From positions 1-50,011 of the forward strand of contig JAFTVI010000007.1 of assembly GCA_017465825.1 (NCBI GenBank): 50,011 nt of DNA. Reading direction: 5' to 3'. Made by a program: the position numbers and the translations under genes. The notes beneath the pieces were generated by a model, which worked only from the letters and a program-made list of their open reading frames with translations, did no database searches and was not told where the DNA came from. This stretch comes from Clostridia bacterium. Lineage in GTDB: Bacteria; Bacillota; Clostridia; Oscillospirales; Acutalibacteraceae. Shown here in pieces: positions 25,668 to 34,544 of this stretch. Every line of letters starts with the position of its first letter. The stretch's first letter is position 1.

Positions 25668-27578
25668 TTATCCTATTTCATCAAGCTCTTTAAGCCAGAG
25701 TTTTGCTGATGCATCAGTAGGCATTCTCCAGCCGCCTCTGGGTGAAAGGTCTACACTGCCGATTTTAACGCCGTCGGGTATACAGCTGCGCTTGAACTGC
25801 TGGGCGAAAAATCTTCTGTAAAATGTTTTAAGCCATTTGAGCACGGTTTCACCGTCAAAATCATCCCTGAAAGCGTTGCAGGCAAGAGCATAGATTTTCT
25901 TGGGTGAAAATCCGTAGCGAAGCACATAATAAATAAAGAAATCGTGCAAAGCATAAGGACCTACAAGGCTCTCCGTCTGCTGAACGATATTGCCCTTTTC
26001 ATCGGGCGGCAGCAGCTCGGGGCTGATAGGCGTTGCAATAACGTCCGTAAGAACATCAGCACAACCTTTAAACACGTTATTATCAACAAGCGTTTCTATA
26101 ATCTTACCGATGAGCGTTTTGGGCACATCAGCATTCACGCCGTACATACTCATATGGTCGCCGTTGTAGGTGCACCAACCGAGAGCAAGCTCGCTCAGAT
26201 CTCCCGTGCCGATAACAAATCCGCCGACCTCACAGGCGATATCCATAAGAATCTGCGTGCGCTCTCTCGCCTGAACATTCTCAAAGGTAACATCAAGCTT
26301 GTTTATATCGTGACCGATATCGCGGCAATGCAAGGTGCAAGCCTCTCTGATATTGACCTCTCTCGCATCTACGCCGAGCAGTTGCATAAGCTGTAAAGCA
26401 TTGTTGTAGGTTCTGTCCGTTGTGCCGAAGCAAGGAAGAGTAACGGCAATAACGTCAGATGCATCTCTGCCAAGCTTTTTCATCGCATTGACGGTAACAA
26501 GGATTGCAAGTGTGGAGTCAAGACCGCCCGAGACACCGATAACAGCCTTTCCGCCTGTAATTTTAAGTCGTTTTGCCAGCGCGGCGGTCTGCATTTCAAA
26601 AATATTCATACAGCGCTTTGTACATTCGGCTTTATCGGTGGGAATGTACGGACTTTTTTCAACGTTTGCAAAGCTTCCGTCTGCATTCAGCTCGTCATTG
26701 TCAGTATGAATTTTAATGTTCTGCACATCAATTGCAAAACACTGACATTCACCGAATGTCTTATTCTTAAGTCTGTCTGCTCTGATTTTACCCATATCAA
26801 CATCAACACAAATGATGTAATCCGTATCGACGATTTTTGAATTTTCGGCAAGAATACTTCCGTTTTCCGCAACAACGGAGTGACCCGAAAAGATAACATC
26901 CTGTGTGGATTCACATTCGCCTGCAGAAGCATAAGCGTAAGCGCAGATATTTTTTGCGGATGCATTTTTCACGGTCTCGGCTACAAATTCACGCCTGCCC
27001 ACGATTTCGTTGCTCGCGGATGCATTTAAAATAAGCTCTGCGCCCGATAAAGCGAGCCTTGTGCCGACGGAAACGGGAGCAAATGCATCTTCGCCGATTT
27101 CCACACCGAATCTGACATTTTTATAATTAAAAACAATATTGTTACCAACGGGAATTTCGCAATCCGCGCAATCAAGCTCATCAGCGGAAGAAAACCATCT
27201 GCGCTCATAAAATTCATTGTAATTGGGGATGTGAGTTTTGGGCACGATTCCGCAAATCTTACCGCCGGCAACAACCGCCGCACAGTTGAAAAGCTTTGAA
27301 TCTATCTCCATCGGCAATCCAACAACGACAGCAAAATCATACTTTTTGCTCTCCTCAACAATGCGGTTAAGCTGATTTTTTGCGCCGTCAAGAAGTGTTT
27401 TCTGCAAAAACAGGTCCTGACAGGTTGCACCCGTTATGCACAGCTCGGGAAAAAGGGCAATGTCTGCGTTTTTTGCACCAAGCTCAGCCATTTTATCAAT
27501 AATTCTATCAGTATTATACTGCACATCTCCCACAGAAAGGTCGGGAACAGCAACAGCAACTCTTAAATAATCGTACAT
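25668..27578 (-). CDS. nadE: NAD+ synthase, two-domain type with altered glutaminase site
   Basis: A 636-residue enzyme for the last step of NAD+ synthesis (deamido-NAD to NAD). The N-terminal nitrilase-type glutaminase domain has E45 (FPELCITG) and K114 (PKTHIPNY) of the catalytic triad, but the nucleophile position in VEIGEDAFAP is Gly162 instead of Cys (codon GGC at 27093-27095). The C-terminal synthetase domain is intact: ATP loop GVSGGLDSTLA, IGTGDLSELALGW and FFAQQFKRSCIPDG. The enzyme may therefore depend on free ammonia. ATG 27578 follows GGGAGG; the frame extends upstream through the promoter. It is a single gene with its own promoter and terminator. Confidence 0.93.
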   Translation of the reverse strand: MYDYLRVAVAVPDLSVGDVQYNTDRIIDKMAELGAKNADIALFPELCITGATCQDLFLQKTLLDGAKNQLNRIVEESKKYDFAVVVGLPMEIDSKLFNCAAVVAGGKICGIVPKTHIPNYNEFYERRWFSSADELDCADCEIPVGNNIVFNYKNVRFGVEIGEDAFAPVSVGTRLALSGAELILNASASNEIVGRREFVAETVKNASAKNICAYAYASAGECESTQDVIFSGHSVVAENGSILAENSKIVDTDYIICVDVDMGKIRADRLKNKTFGECQCFAIDVQNIKIHTDNDELNADGSFANVEKSPYIPTDKAECTKRCMNIFEMQTAALAKRLKITGGKAVIGVSGGLDSTLAILVTVNAMKKLGRDASDVIAVTLPCFGTTDRTYNNALQLMQLLGVDAREVNIREACTLHCRDIGHDINKLDVTFENVQARERTQILMDIACEVGGFVIGTGDLSELALGWCTYNGDHMSMYGVNADVPKTLIGKIIETLVDNNVFKGCADVLTDVIATPISPELLPPDEKGNIVQQTESLVGPYALHDFFIYYVLRYGFSPKKIYALACNAFRDDFDGETVLKWLKTFYRRFFAQQFKRSCIPDGVKIGSVDLSPRGGWRMPTDASAKLWLKELDEIG

Positions 27579-27612
27579 TAAAAATTTCCTCCCATCGGAA
27601 ACAGATACATAT

Positions 27613-27641
27613 ATAATAATACTATTGGCGCGTTTTGTCAA
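27613..27641 (-). promoter_or_regulatory. Promoter of nadE
   Basis: Minus-strand TTGACA (27636-27641), 17-base spacer, TATTAT (27613-27618), giving a leader of about 30 nt. No NiaR or NrtR site is evident. Confidence 0.75.
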
Positions 27642-27696
27642 TAAAATTGCCCTTGAATTGGTGCGTACTGTTACTATTATAACCGAAGACGGAAGA

Positions 27697-27776
27697 TAAA
27701 TAATAATTTATCGGCAAATAGGTTGGCTAATCGTATGGGGTGACACGCCCTACAGAACACTGCTAAATTATTGTTA
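27697..27776. repeat. Foldback element H (short copy)
   Basis: TAAATAATAATTTATCGG at the left and GCTAAATTATTGTTA at the right, with 50 bases between that do not show heptad arms. A degenerate member that retains the ends. Confidence 0.6.
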
Positions 27777-27779
27777 AAA

Positions 27780-27806
27780 GGAGAACCTTTCGGCTCTCCT
27801 TTTTTT
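27780..27806. terminator. Terminator of the dockerin gene
   Basis: GGAGAACC (27780-27787), loop TTTC, GGCTCTCC (27792-27799) with T7 on the plus strand and TTTT on the minus. It is read on the minus strand just after the stop at 27815. Confidence 0.75.
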
Positions 27807-27814
27807 ACGTTTAA

Positions 27815-29050
27815 TTATTCAAGTCCTGCGGATTTACGGAGGATTTGTCTTGCATCTGCGGCGGTAATATCGCCGTCACCGTTGTAATTTGCGGCAATCG
27901 CATACACACCCTCGATTTTATCAAGGCTTGCGGATGCTCTGAGTGCAAGTCTGGCGTCAGCGGCAGTAATCGTCGCATCACCGTTAACATCGGCACTTAC
28001 AACCACATCATAGTTTGAAAGTACATTGCCCTCATTGTCAAGCACCTGTATCTTACCGCCTGTGCCCACAAGTTTATCATTTTCGATTGCTTTTCCGTCT
28101 TTGTCAAGAATCTGTACATTCTCATTTTCAACATTTGCAATAATATCTGCAACCGACATTTCGGGAGTGAGTGTTACACCGTTTTCCTCTACAGTAATGT
28201 TTTCGTTTTCTGTTGTCAAATTGGGGTTTATAAGCATAGGAATTTCAGTCTGTTCAACCAAAACAGTATTACATACAGAGCATTTTTTACCCTCTGTCAA
28301 GCCTGTTTCGGTATATGTTGCAGGAACTTCGGGGATAATTTCTTCTGTATGACCTGTTGCATCCACATAATCTGCAACATATACATCACCGCAAGTGCAA
28401 CAATATGTTGTGTAGCCTTGGTCTACACAGGTCGGAGCTGAGATTTCTGAAGAAATAAAATGAAAAGTTGCATTTTCAAGCCCCGTAGGAAATCCATTTT
28501 CAGCAGTCTGAATCAAGTTCCAATCATTTTCTGTTCCATAATAGTATACATTATCTGCAGCAGATCCAAATGCAAATTCACCTATATACTTAACGCCTCT
28601 GCCGATAGTAACAGATTTAAGGTTTGGGCAACAGAAAAATGCGTGCAATCTGATTTCTTCAACACTGTCGGAAATAACAATATTTTCAAGACTCATACAT
28701 GTATCAAACGCGTTAGCTCTGATTACCTTAACATTTTCACCGATTACCACACTTTTTATTATACCTGATTCTCCACATTCTTCACCTTCAGAAGGTCTGC
28801 CATCACAAAAAAAAGCGTGATAGGAAATTTCAGTCACCGGATAACCGTCAATGCTGTCCGGTATTAAAACGTCACTCGCTATATCTTTTGTATATCCAAC
28901 TATTGATATTTCATTATCAATTATTTCATAGACAAGGCCATCATAGATATACTCAGCGTCATCATCTGGTGTAGGGTCAGCAAATACTGTAGGGACAATT
29001 GTCAGCAACATTGCAAGCACAAGTAGAATACTTAAAATTTTCTTTGTCAT
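27815..29050 (-). CDS. Secreted leucine-rich-repeat protein with type I dockerin
   Basis: A 411-residue exported protein. The signal peptide (ILSILLVLAMLLTIVPTVFA) is followed by BspA/LRR_5-type repeats (VIGENVKVIRANAFDTCMSLENIVISDSVEEIRLHAFFCCPNLKSVTI...). Next are a Cys-rich module (TCVDQGYTTYCCTCGDVYVADYV... GKKCSVCNTVLVEQTEIP) and a small beta module (LVGTGGKIQVLDNEGNVLSNYDVVV). The C-terminus is a two-copy dockerin, DVNGDATITAADARLALRAS and NYNGDGDITAADARQILRKS, with the D-x-N-G-D calcium loops. It would be docked onto a cohesin scaffold at the cell surface; no cohesin gene is in this window. Its promoter overlaps operators shared with the divergent Xre gene. Confidence 0.92.
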   Translation of the reverse strand: MTKKILSILLVLAMLLTIVPTVFADPTPDDDAEYIYDGLVYEIIDNEISIVGYTKDIASDVLIPDSIDGYPVTEISYHAFFCDGRPSEGEECGESGIIKSVVIGENVKVIRANAFDTCMSLENIVISDSVEEIRLHAFFCCPNLKSVTIGRGVKYIGEFAFGSAADNVYYYGTENDWNLIQTAENGFPTGLENATFHFISSEISAPTCVDQGYTTYCCTCGDVYVADYVDATGHTEEIIPEVPATYTETGLTEGKKCSVCNTVLVEQTEIPMLINPNLTTENENITVEENGVTLTPEMSVADIIANVENENVQILDKDGKAIENDKLVGTGGKIQVLDNEGNVLSNYDVVVSADVNGDATITAADARLALRASASLDKIEGVYAIAANYNGDGDITAADARQILRKSAGLE

Positions 29051-29067
29051 AAAAATACCTCCGCATA

Positions 29068-29143
29068 AAACAAATTGTTTAGTGATATTGTATCAAACAT
29101 TTTGTTTAGTGTCAAGCAAAACAATAAACATTTTGTTTATAAT
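29068..29143. promoter_or_regulatory. Divergent control region with three identical-type operators
   Basis: AAACAAATTGTTTA (29068-29081) and AAACATTTTGTTTA twice (29095-29108, 29126-29139). The dockerin gene promoter on the minus strand is TTGACA (29110-29115), 17 bases, TACAAT (29087-29092), with operator 2 in the spacer and operator 1 just downstream. Operator 3 overlaps the plus-strand -10 TATAAT (29138-29143) of the Xre gene. A repressor bound here would control both genes. Confidence 0.8.
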
Positions 29144-29164
29144 ATTTTTATGGAGGAAGTAAAA

Positions 29165-29380
29165 ATGGAATATACAAAAAGACTTTATGACTTGCGAATT
29201 GACAACGATTTAAAGCAAGAGGATATTGCAAAAATATTACAGATTACACCGCAAGCCTATGGAATGTATGAAAATAAAAAAAGAGGGCTTCCTATAGAAA
29301 GCCTGATAACTCTTTGCAAGTTTTACAATGTATCTGCCGATTACATTTTAGGATTGAGTGACGATATAAATTTAAAGTAA
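29165..29380 (+). CDS. Xre-family HTH regulator divergent from the dockerin gene
   Basis: A 71-residue single helix-turn-helix protein, MEYTKRLYDLRIDNDLKQEDIAKILQITPQAYGMYENKKRGLPIESLITLCKFYNVSADYILGLSD. GGAGG lies 8 bases before ATG 29165; an earlier ATG at 29150 would place that sequence inside the gene. It is related in layout to the 25277-25501 regulator (both end in FYxxSADYIxGxxD). By position it is the likely repressor acting at the three AAACANNTTGTTTA-type sites upstream, controlling itself and the surface protein. Confidence 0.85.
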   Translation: MEYTKRLYDLRIDNDLKQEDIAKILQITPQAYGMYENKKRGLPIESLITLCKFYNVSADYILGLSDDINLK

Positions 29381-29460
29381 ACTACTGCTGATTGTGTCGG
29401 CGGTATTTTTTATTTTTCACATAAAATTTAGATATAAAATAAGTGATGCATTAGCGTACC

Positions 29461-29747
29461 GTAGGGCGCGTCGCCCCCGTCGCGCCGATTGATAAAAATG
29501 TACCATATTTATCAATAAAATACCTGCACAAAATCAACAAAAACACAGGGCTCCCTCAATGAGGGAGCTGGATTTTGCGAAGCAAAAGACTGAGGGAGTT
29601 AAAATTTGCAGTAATTTTACTCCATCCGTCGCCTTCGGCGCCACCTTCCTCAAAGAGGAAGGCTTGCTCTCTTTTTTTGATTTTGTTCGTTTATATGTAA
29701 TAATCCAAATAGATTTGGATTATTCGGAGCGACGAGGGCGTCGCTCC
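29461..29747. repeat. Cluster of palindromes in a 480-bp gene-free stretch
   Basis: 29381-29863 has no convincing gene. It holds a GC palindrome related to 19102-19133 at 29461-29486 (GGCGCG/CGCGCC). GGCTCCCTC-aat-GAGGGAGC lies near 29549-29569, TTTTGC-gaa-GCAAAA near 29573-29587, CTTCCTC-aaa-GAGGAAG near 29645-29661, AATAATCCAAAT/ATTTGGATTATT near 29699-29724, and GGAGCGACG-aggg-CGTCGCTCC at 29726-29747. The GGGAGC/GAGGAAG type is a familiar interspersed motif in gut Clostridia genomes. Confidence 0.6.
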
Positions 29748-29809
29748 CTACAATTTCCAATCAATTCTACATTAATTATTGATTAAGAATTAAAAACATT
29801 TTGCAACAA

Positions 29810-29835
29810 AAACGGGTGTCGGAAAACCGACACCC
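29810..29835 (-). terminator. Terminator of tuf
   Basis: GGGTGTCGG (29814-29822), loop AAAA, CCGACACCC (29827-29835); on the minus strand followed by GTTTTTG. It lies about 30 bases after the tuf stop. Confidence 0.9.
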
Positions 29836-29863
29836 TTAATTGAGTTATACTTACGAATTAAAA

Positions 29864-31060
29864 TTATTCGTTGATAGCTGTAACAACACCTGAACCAACT
29901 GTTCTGCCGCCTTCACGGATAGCGAAACGGAGACCTGCTTCGATAGCGATGGGAGTGATGAGCTCAACGTCCATAACAACGTTGTCGCCAGGCATACACA
30001 TTTCTGTGCCTTCGGGAAGGTTGATAACGCCTGTAACGTCAGTTGTTCTGAAGTAGAACTGAGGTCTGTAGTTGTTGAAGAAAGGAGTATGACGTCCGCC
30101 TTCTTCCTTAGTAAGAACGTAAACCTGACCGCTGAACTTTGTGTGGGGCTTGATTGAACCGGGCTTGCAGATAACCTGACCACGCTCGATTTCTGTTCTC
30201 TGAACACCACGAAGAAGAGCGCCTACGTTGTCGCCTGCTTCTGCGAAGTCAAGCATCTTTCTGAACATTTCAAGACCTGTACATACAGTCTTTCTGCTCT
30301 CTTCCTTGATACCAACGATTTCAACTTCTTCGTTAACGTTGATACGGCCTCTTTCAACTCTACCTGTAGCAACAGTACCACGACCTGTGATTGTGAAAAC
30401 GTCTTCAACAGGCATAAGGAAGGGCTGGTCAGCCTTACGGTCGGGAGTGGGGATGTATGTGTCAACAGCATTCATAAGCTCCCAGATGCAAGCGCAAGCG
30501 GGATCATCAGCTGAAGATGCTTCGAGAGCCTTAAGAGCAGAACCTCTGATGATGGGTGTATCATCGCCGGGGAATTCATACTCGCTGAGAGTCTCACGGA
30601 TTTCCATTTCAACGAGCTCAAGAAGCTCTTCGTCGTCAACCTGGTCAACCTTGTTCATAAATACGATGATGTAGGGAACGCCAACCTGACGAGCAAGAAG
30701 GAGATGCTCCTTTGTCTGAGCCATAGGGCCGTCTGTAGAAGCGATAACGAGGATAGCACCGTCCATCTGAGCAGCACCAGTGATCATGTTCTTGATGTAG
30801 TCAGCGTGACCGGGGCAGTCAACGTGTGCATAGTGACGAGTTTCTGTTTCATATTCAACGTGAGCTGTGTTGATTGTGATACCACGCTCTCTCTCTTCGG
30901 GAGCCTTATCGATGTTAGCATAATCAACGAAGTCTGCCTGACCCTTTGATGCAAGAGTCTTTGTGATAGCAGCTGTAAGAGTGGTCTTACCGTGGTCAAC
31001 GTGACCGATAGTACCAATGTTAACATGGGGTTTGGTTCTTTCAAATTTAGCCTTTGCCAT
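29864..31060 (-). CDS. tuf: Translation elongation factor EF-Tu
   Basis: A 398-residue EF-Tu, full length, carrying aminoacyl-tRNA to the ribosome. [10 protein letters not shown] (P-loop), the RGITI switch, [28 protein letters not shown] and the C-terminal barrel domains ([19 protein letters not shown]... [13 protein letters not shown]) are all intact. GGAGG lies before the ATG. It follows fusA but has its own promoter in the 86-base gap, in line with the very high EF-Tu demand. Confidence 0.99.
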   Translation of the reverse strand: MAKAKFERTKPHVNIGTIGHVDHGKTTLTAAITKTLASKGQADFVDYANIDKAPEERERGITINTAHVEYETETRHYAHVDCPGHADYIKNMITGAAQMDGAILVIASTDGPMAQTKEHLLLARQVGVPYIIVFMNKVDQVDDEELLELVEMEIRETLSEYEFPGDDTPIIRGSALKALEASSADDPACACIWELMNAVDTYIPTPDRKADQPFLMPVEDVFTITGRGTVATGRVERGRINVNEEVEIVGIKEESRKTVCTGLEMFRKMLDFAEAGDNVGALLRGVQRTEIERGQVICKPGSIKPHTKFSGQVYVLTKEEGGRHTPFFNNYRPQFYFRTTDVTGVINLPEGTEMCMPGDNVVMDVELITPIAIEAGLRFAIREGGRTVGSGVVTAINE

Positions 31061-31099
31061 TTGAAGTTTCCTCCTTTAGTAAATAAAGATTTCTATATT

Positions 31100-31127
31100 A
31101 TTGTAACACAAATATAATTAATTTCAA
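31100..31127 (-). promoter_or_regulatory. Internal promoter of tuf
   Basis: Minus-strand TTGAAA (31122-31127), 16-base spacer, TACAAT (31100-31105), in the fusA-tuf gap. Confidence 0.65.
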
Positions 31128-31146
31128 GTGTTTTTTTGAAAATTAA

Positions 31147-33249
31147 TTAGTTTTTAGCTCTGCTGCCGATAACAGCATCTGCAATTGACTTGGGAACCTG
31201 ATCGTATGAGCCGGGTTCCATTACATACTGACCACGACCCTGTGTCTTGGAACGAAGGTCAGTTGCGTAGCCGAACATTGATGCAAGAGGTACAGTAGCG
31301 TCTATCTGCTGAACGCCGCCGTTACGCTGCTCCATCTTTCTCATCATACCGCGACGGGCTGTGATATCGCCGAGAACATCGCCGATATACTCGTCGGGAG
31401 TAATAACGGAAATTTTCATAATAGGCTCCATAAGAACGGGAGCTGCTTTCTGCATAGCTTCCTTGAAAGCCATAGAGCCTACCATCTTGAAGGCCATTTC
31501 AGAGGAGTCAACCTCGTGATATGAACCGTCAAATACTACGCACTTAACGTCAACAACGTTGTAGCCTGCAAGAACACCGTTCTGCATAGCGCCTTTGACA
31601 CCGGCTTCGATTGCGGGGATGTATTCCTTGGGAATTGCACCGCCGACAACCTCGCTGACAAATTCAAAGCCTTTGCCGGGGTTGGGCTCGATACGCATTT
31701 TACAGTGACCGTACTGACCGTGACCGCCGGACTGCTTAGCGTACTTGGTATCAACGGAAGCTTCCTTAGTGATTGTCTCACGGTAAGCAACCTGAGGATT
31801 ACCAACGTTTGCTTCAACCTTGAATTCACGAAGAAGTCTGTCAACGATGATTTCAAGGTGGAGCTCACCCATACCTGCGATGATGGTCTGGCCTGTTTCC
31901 TGATCGGTGTAGAACTTGAATGTGGGATCTTCCTCTGCAAGCTTTGAGAGAGCAACACCCATCTTTTCCTGACCTGCACGAGTTTTGGGCTCGATAGCAA
32001 CACGGATAACGGGTTCGGGGAAGTTCATTGATTCAAGGATAATGGGATGGTTTTCATCACAGAGAGTGTCACCTGTTGTTGTATTCTTAACACCGACAAC
32101 GGCAGCGATGTCACCTGCGTAGCAAGTGTCGATCTCCTGTCTGTGGTTTGCGTGCATCTGAAGTATACGGCCTAAACGCTCATTCTTGCCTTTAGTTGAG
32201 TTGTATACTGTTGTGCCTGCAATAGCCATACCTGAATATACGCGGAAATAGCAAAGCTTTCCTACGAAGGGGTCTGTTGCAATTTTGAATGCAAGAGCTG
32301 AGAAGGGTTCATCGTCTGAAGAAAGACGAACTTCTTCCTGCTCTGTTTCGGGATTTATACCCTTAACGTCCTCAATATCTGTAGGAGCGGGCATATAGTC
32401 AATAACAGCGTCGAGAAGCTTCTGAACACCCTTGTTACGGTAAGATGTACCGCAGACAACGGGAACCATATCATTAGCGATAGTTGCTTTTCTGATGCAG
32501 GTCTTGATTTCCTCAATGGTAAGCTCTTCACCGTTGAAGTACTTTTCCATAAGTTCCTCGTCCTGCTCAGCAACGCTCTCGATCATTGCATCGTGATATT
32601 TCTGAGCGATCTCCTTCATATCGTCGGGGATCTCTTCGACTCTCATATCAAGACCCATATCGTCGTAATAAATATCAGCATTCATTTCGACAAGGTCAAT
32701 AATGCCTCTGAATTCTGATTCAGCACCGATAGGAAGCTGAATAGGCACAGCATTACACTTGAGTCTGTCCTTCATCATATCAAGAACATTATAGAAGTTT
32801 GCACCCATAATGTCCATCTTATTGACATATACCATTCTTGGAACCTTGTAGTCGTCAGCCTGACGCCATACTGTTTCAGACTGAGGTTCAACGCCACCCT
32901 TAGCACAGAGAACTGTAACTGAGCCGTCAAGAACTCTCAATGAACGCTGAACTTCAACAGTAAAGTCAACGTGACCGGGAGTGTCAATGATGTTGATTCT
33001 GTACTTATTCTGCTCGGGATCATCCTTCTTTGACCAGAAGCAAGTAGTAGCAGCGGAAGTAATTGTGATACCTCTCTCCTGCTCCTGTGCCATCCAGTCC
33101 ATTGTTGCAGAACCGTCGTGTGTTTCACCGATTTTACGGTTAACACCGGTGTAGTACAGGATACGCTCGGTTGTTGTAGTCTTACCGGCGTCAATGTGAG
33201 CCATAATGCCGATATTTCTTGTTAATTCAAGTGAAACCTGTCTTGGCAT
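31147..33249 (-). CDS. fusA: Translation elongation factor EF-G
   Basis: A 700-residue EF-G that drives ribosome translocation. [24 protein letters not shown] (P-loop), [17 protein letters not shown] and NKMDIMGA are intact, with domains IV-V ([26 protein letters not shown]). ATG 33249 is preferred over 33261 because GGAGGTT lies 5 bases before it and it gives the standard MPRQVSLE start. It lies between rpsG (39 bases upstream) and tuf, as in the standard str operon. Confidence 0.98.
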   Translation of the reverse strand: MPRQVSLELTRNIGIMAHIDAGKTTTTERILYYTGVNRKIGETHDGSATMDWMAQEQERGITITSAATTCFWSKKDDPEQNKYRINIIDTPGHVDFTVEVQRSLRVLDGSVTVLCAKGGVEPQSETVWRQADDYKVPRMVYVNKMDIMGANFYNVLDMMKDRLKCNAVPIQLPIGAESEFRGIIDLVEMNADIYYDDMGLDMRVEEIPDDMKEIAQKYHDAMIESVAEQDEELMEKYFNGEELTIEEIKTCIRKATIANDMVPVVCGTSYRNKGVQKLLDAVIDYMPAPTDIEDVKGINPETEQEEVRLSSDDEPFSALAFKIATDPFVGKLCYFRVYSGMAIAGTTVYNSTKGKNERLGRILQMHANHRQEIDTCYAGDIAAVVGVKNTTTGDTLCDENHPIILESMNFPEPVIRVAIEPKTRAGQEKMGVALSKLAEEDPTFKFYTDQETGQTIIAGMGELHLEIIVDRLLREFKVEANVGNPQVAYRETITKEASVDTKYAKQSGGHGQYGHCKMRIEPNPGKGFEFVSEVVGGAIPKEYIPAIEAGVKGAMQNGVLAGYNVVDVKCVVFDGSYHEVDSSEMAFKMVGSMAFKEAMQKAAPVLMEPIMKISVITPDEYIGDVLGDITARRGMMRKMEQRNGGVQQIDATVPLASMFGYATDLRSKTQGRGQYVMEPGSYDQVPKSIADAVIGSRAKN

Positions 33250-33288
33250 AATAACCTCCAAAAATGTAAATGCGGGTTAGTAAACAGA

Positions 33289-33759
33289 TTACCAACGGAA
33301 ATGGGAGAATGCCTTGTTTGCTTCTGCCATTCTGTGTGTATCTTCACGCTTCTTGAATGCTGAACCCTGTTCGTTTCTTGCATCCATAATTTCGCCTGCA
33401 AGTCTTTCCTTCATTGTCTTTTCGGAACGCTGACGAGCATAAAGTGTAATCCATCTCAGACCTAAAGTCTGTCTTCTTTCGGGACGAACATCCATAGGCA
33501 CCTGGTAAGTTGAGCCACCTACACGGCGAGCTTTAACTTCGAGCAAGGGCATAACATTCTCCATTGCTGCATCAAATACCTCAAGGGGTTCTTCTCCTGT
33601 TTTTTCTCTGATGATGTCAAAAGCACCGTAAACGATCTTCTGAGCAACACCTTTTTTACCGTCGTACATAACGCTGTTGATAAGGCGTGTTACGAGCTTT
33701 GAGTTGTAAAGCGGATCGGGCAAAACATCACGTTTTGCTACATTGCCTCTTCTTGGCAC
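33289..33759 (-). CDS. rpsG: 30S ribosomal protein S7
   Basis: A 156-residue S7, exactly the usual length, when started at GTG 33759, which follows AAGGAGG. The frame extends to 33777, but that start would include the ribosome site. [22 protein letters not shown] and the C-terminal [13 protein letters not shown] are typical. S7 organises the 30S head and in E. coli represses its operon by binding the rpsL-rpsG gap. Confidence 0.97.
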   Translation of the reverse strand: MPRRGNVAKRDVLPDPLYNSKLVTRLINSVMYDGKKGVAQKIVYGAFDIIREKTGEEPLEVFDAAMENVMPLLEVKARRVGGSTYQVPMDVRPERRQTLGLRWITLYARQRSEKTMKERLAGEIMDARNEQGSAFKKREDTHRMAEANKAFSHFRW

Positions 33760-33803
33760 TTCGCTTCCCTCCTTCATAATAATGATATCATAGGTACTCG
33801 AGT

Positions 33804-33893
33804 GACAAATTCCCGTGGCGCCAATAACGAGGTTATATTATATATAAACTCGCATTGGTGAAAGGTTTACTTTCGCCTGCAAGAAGATTTGTC
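33804..33893 (-). promoter_or_regulatory. Structured rpsL-rpsG spacer, candidate S7 binding site
   Basis: The spacer is long (155 bases to the GTG). It contains nested inverted repeats: ATTTGTC (33887-33893) with GACAAAT (33804-33810), and inside it CTCGCATTGG (33849-33858) with CCAATAACGAG (33821-33831), allowing one bulge. In E. coli S7 binds the equivalent gap; that the same holds here is inference. Confidence 0.5.
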
Positions 33894-33913
33894 CTAAATA
33901 CTTTTTGCTAAGA

Positions 33914-34336
33914 TTACTTCTTAGCTGCTTTCGGAACTTTTGCTCCGTACTTGGAACGGCTCTGCATTCTGCCGTTAACGCCCTGTGTATCAAGAACGCC
34001 TCTGATGATGTGATAACGCACACCGGGAAGATCCTTAACACGGCCGCCACGGATAAGAACGACGCTGTGCTCCTGAAGATTGTGGCCGACACCGGGAATG
34101 TAAGCTGAAACTTCGATTCCGTTAGTCAGACGAACTCTGGCGAGCTTTCTAAGAGCAGAGTTGGGCTTTTTGGGTGTATCTGTTTTAACAACAGTACATA
34201 CGCCACGCTTCTGGGGAGAGTTATGATCTGTCATAACATTCTTCTTAGAGTTTAAGCCTTTGCCGAGAGCAGGTGACTTCGACTTCTTTTCTACAGTCTT
34301 TCTGCCGTTACGAACAAGCTGGTTAAACGTTGGCAA
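33914..34336 (-). CDS. rpsL: 30S ribosomal protein S12
   Basis: A 140-residue S12 ([33 protein letters not shown]...). The decoding-centre loop [10 protein letters not shown] and [26 protein letters not shown] are wild type, so no streptomycin-resistance substitution is seen at the well-known lysines. The start is TTG at 34336 after AGGAGGTG. It is the first gene of the str group and has its own promoter after rpoC. Confidence 0.97.
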   Translation of the reverse strand: MPTFNQLVRNGRKTVEKKSKSPALGKGLNSKKNVMTDHNSPQKRGVCTVVKTDTPKKPNSALRKLARVRLTNGIEVSAYIPGVGHNLQEHSVVLIRGGRVKDLPGVRYHIIRGVLDTQGVNGRMQSRSKYGAKVPKAAKK

Positions 34337-34369
34337 GCTGCGACACCTCCTGTTTTATTTTTATGCTAA

Positions 34370-34499
34370 AGAGGCAAAATATACTAAATACAATGCCTCT
34401 GAAACAACAATTTTGAATAAAATAACAAAAGTGCTGACTTGGGTACGCAAAATATGCCGTACAAGTTAGTATTGTACTATATTTTGCGACTTATGTCAA
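34370..34499 (-). promoter_or_regulatory. Promoter and leader of rpsL-rpsG-fusA
   Basis: Minus-strand TTGACA (34494-34499), 17 bases, TACAAT (34471-34476). The leader is about 125 nt and holds a 7-bp hairpin, AGAGGCA (34370-34376) with TGCCTCT (34394-34400), shortly before the ribosome site of rpsL. Confidence 0.75.
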
Positions 34500-34544
34500 C
34501 ACTTTTTACAAAATTATCAAATAATTTTCGTTAATACTGCTACA

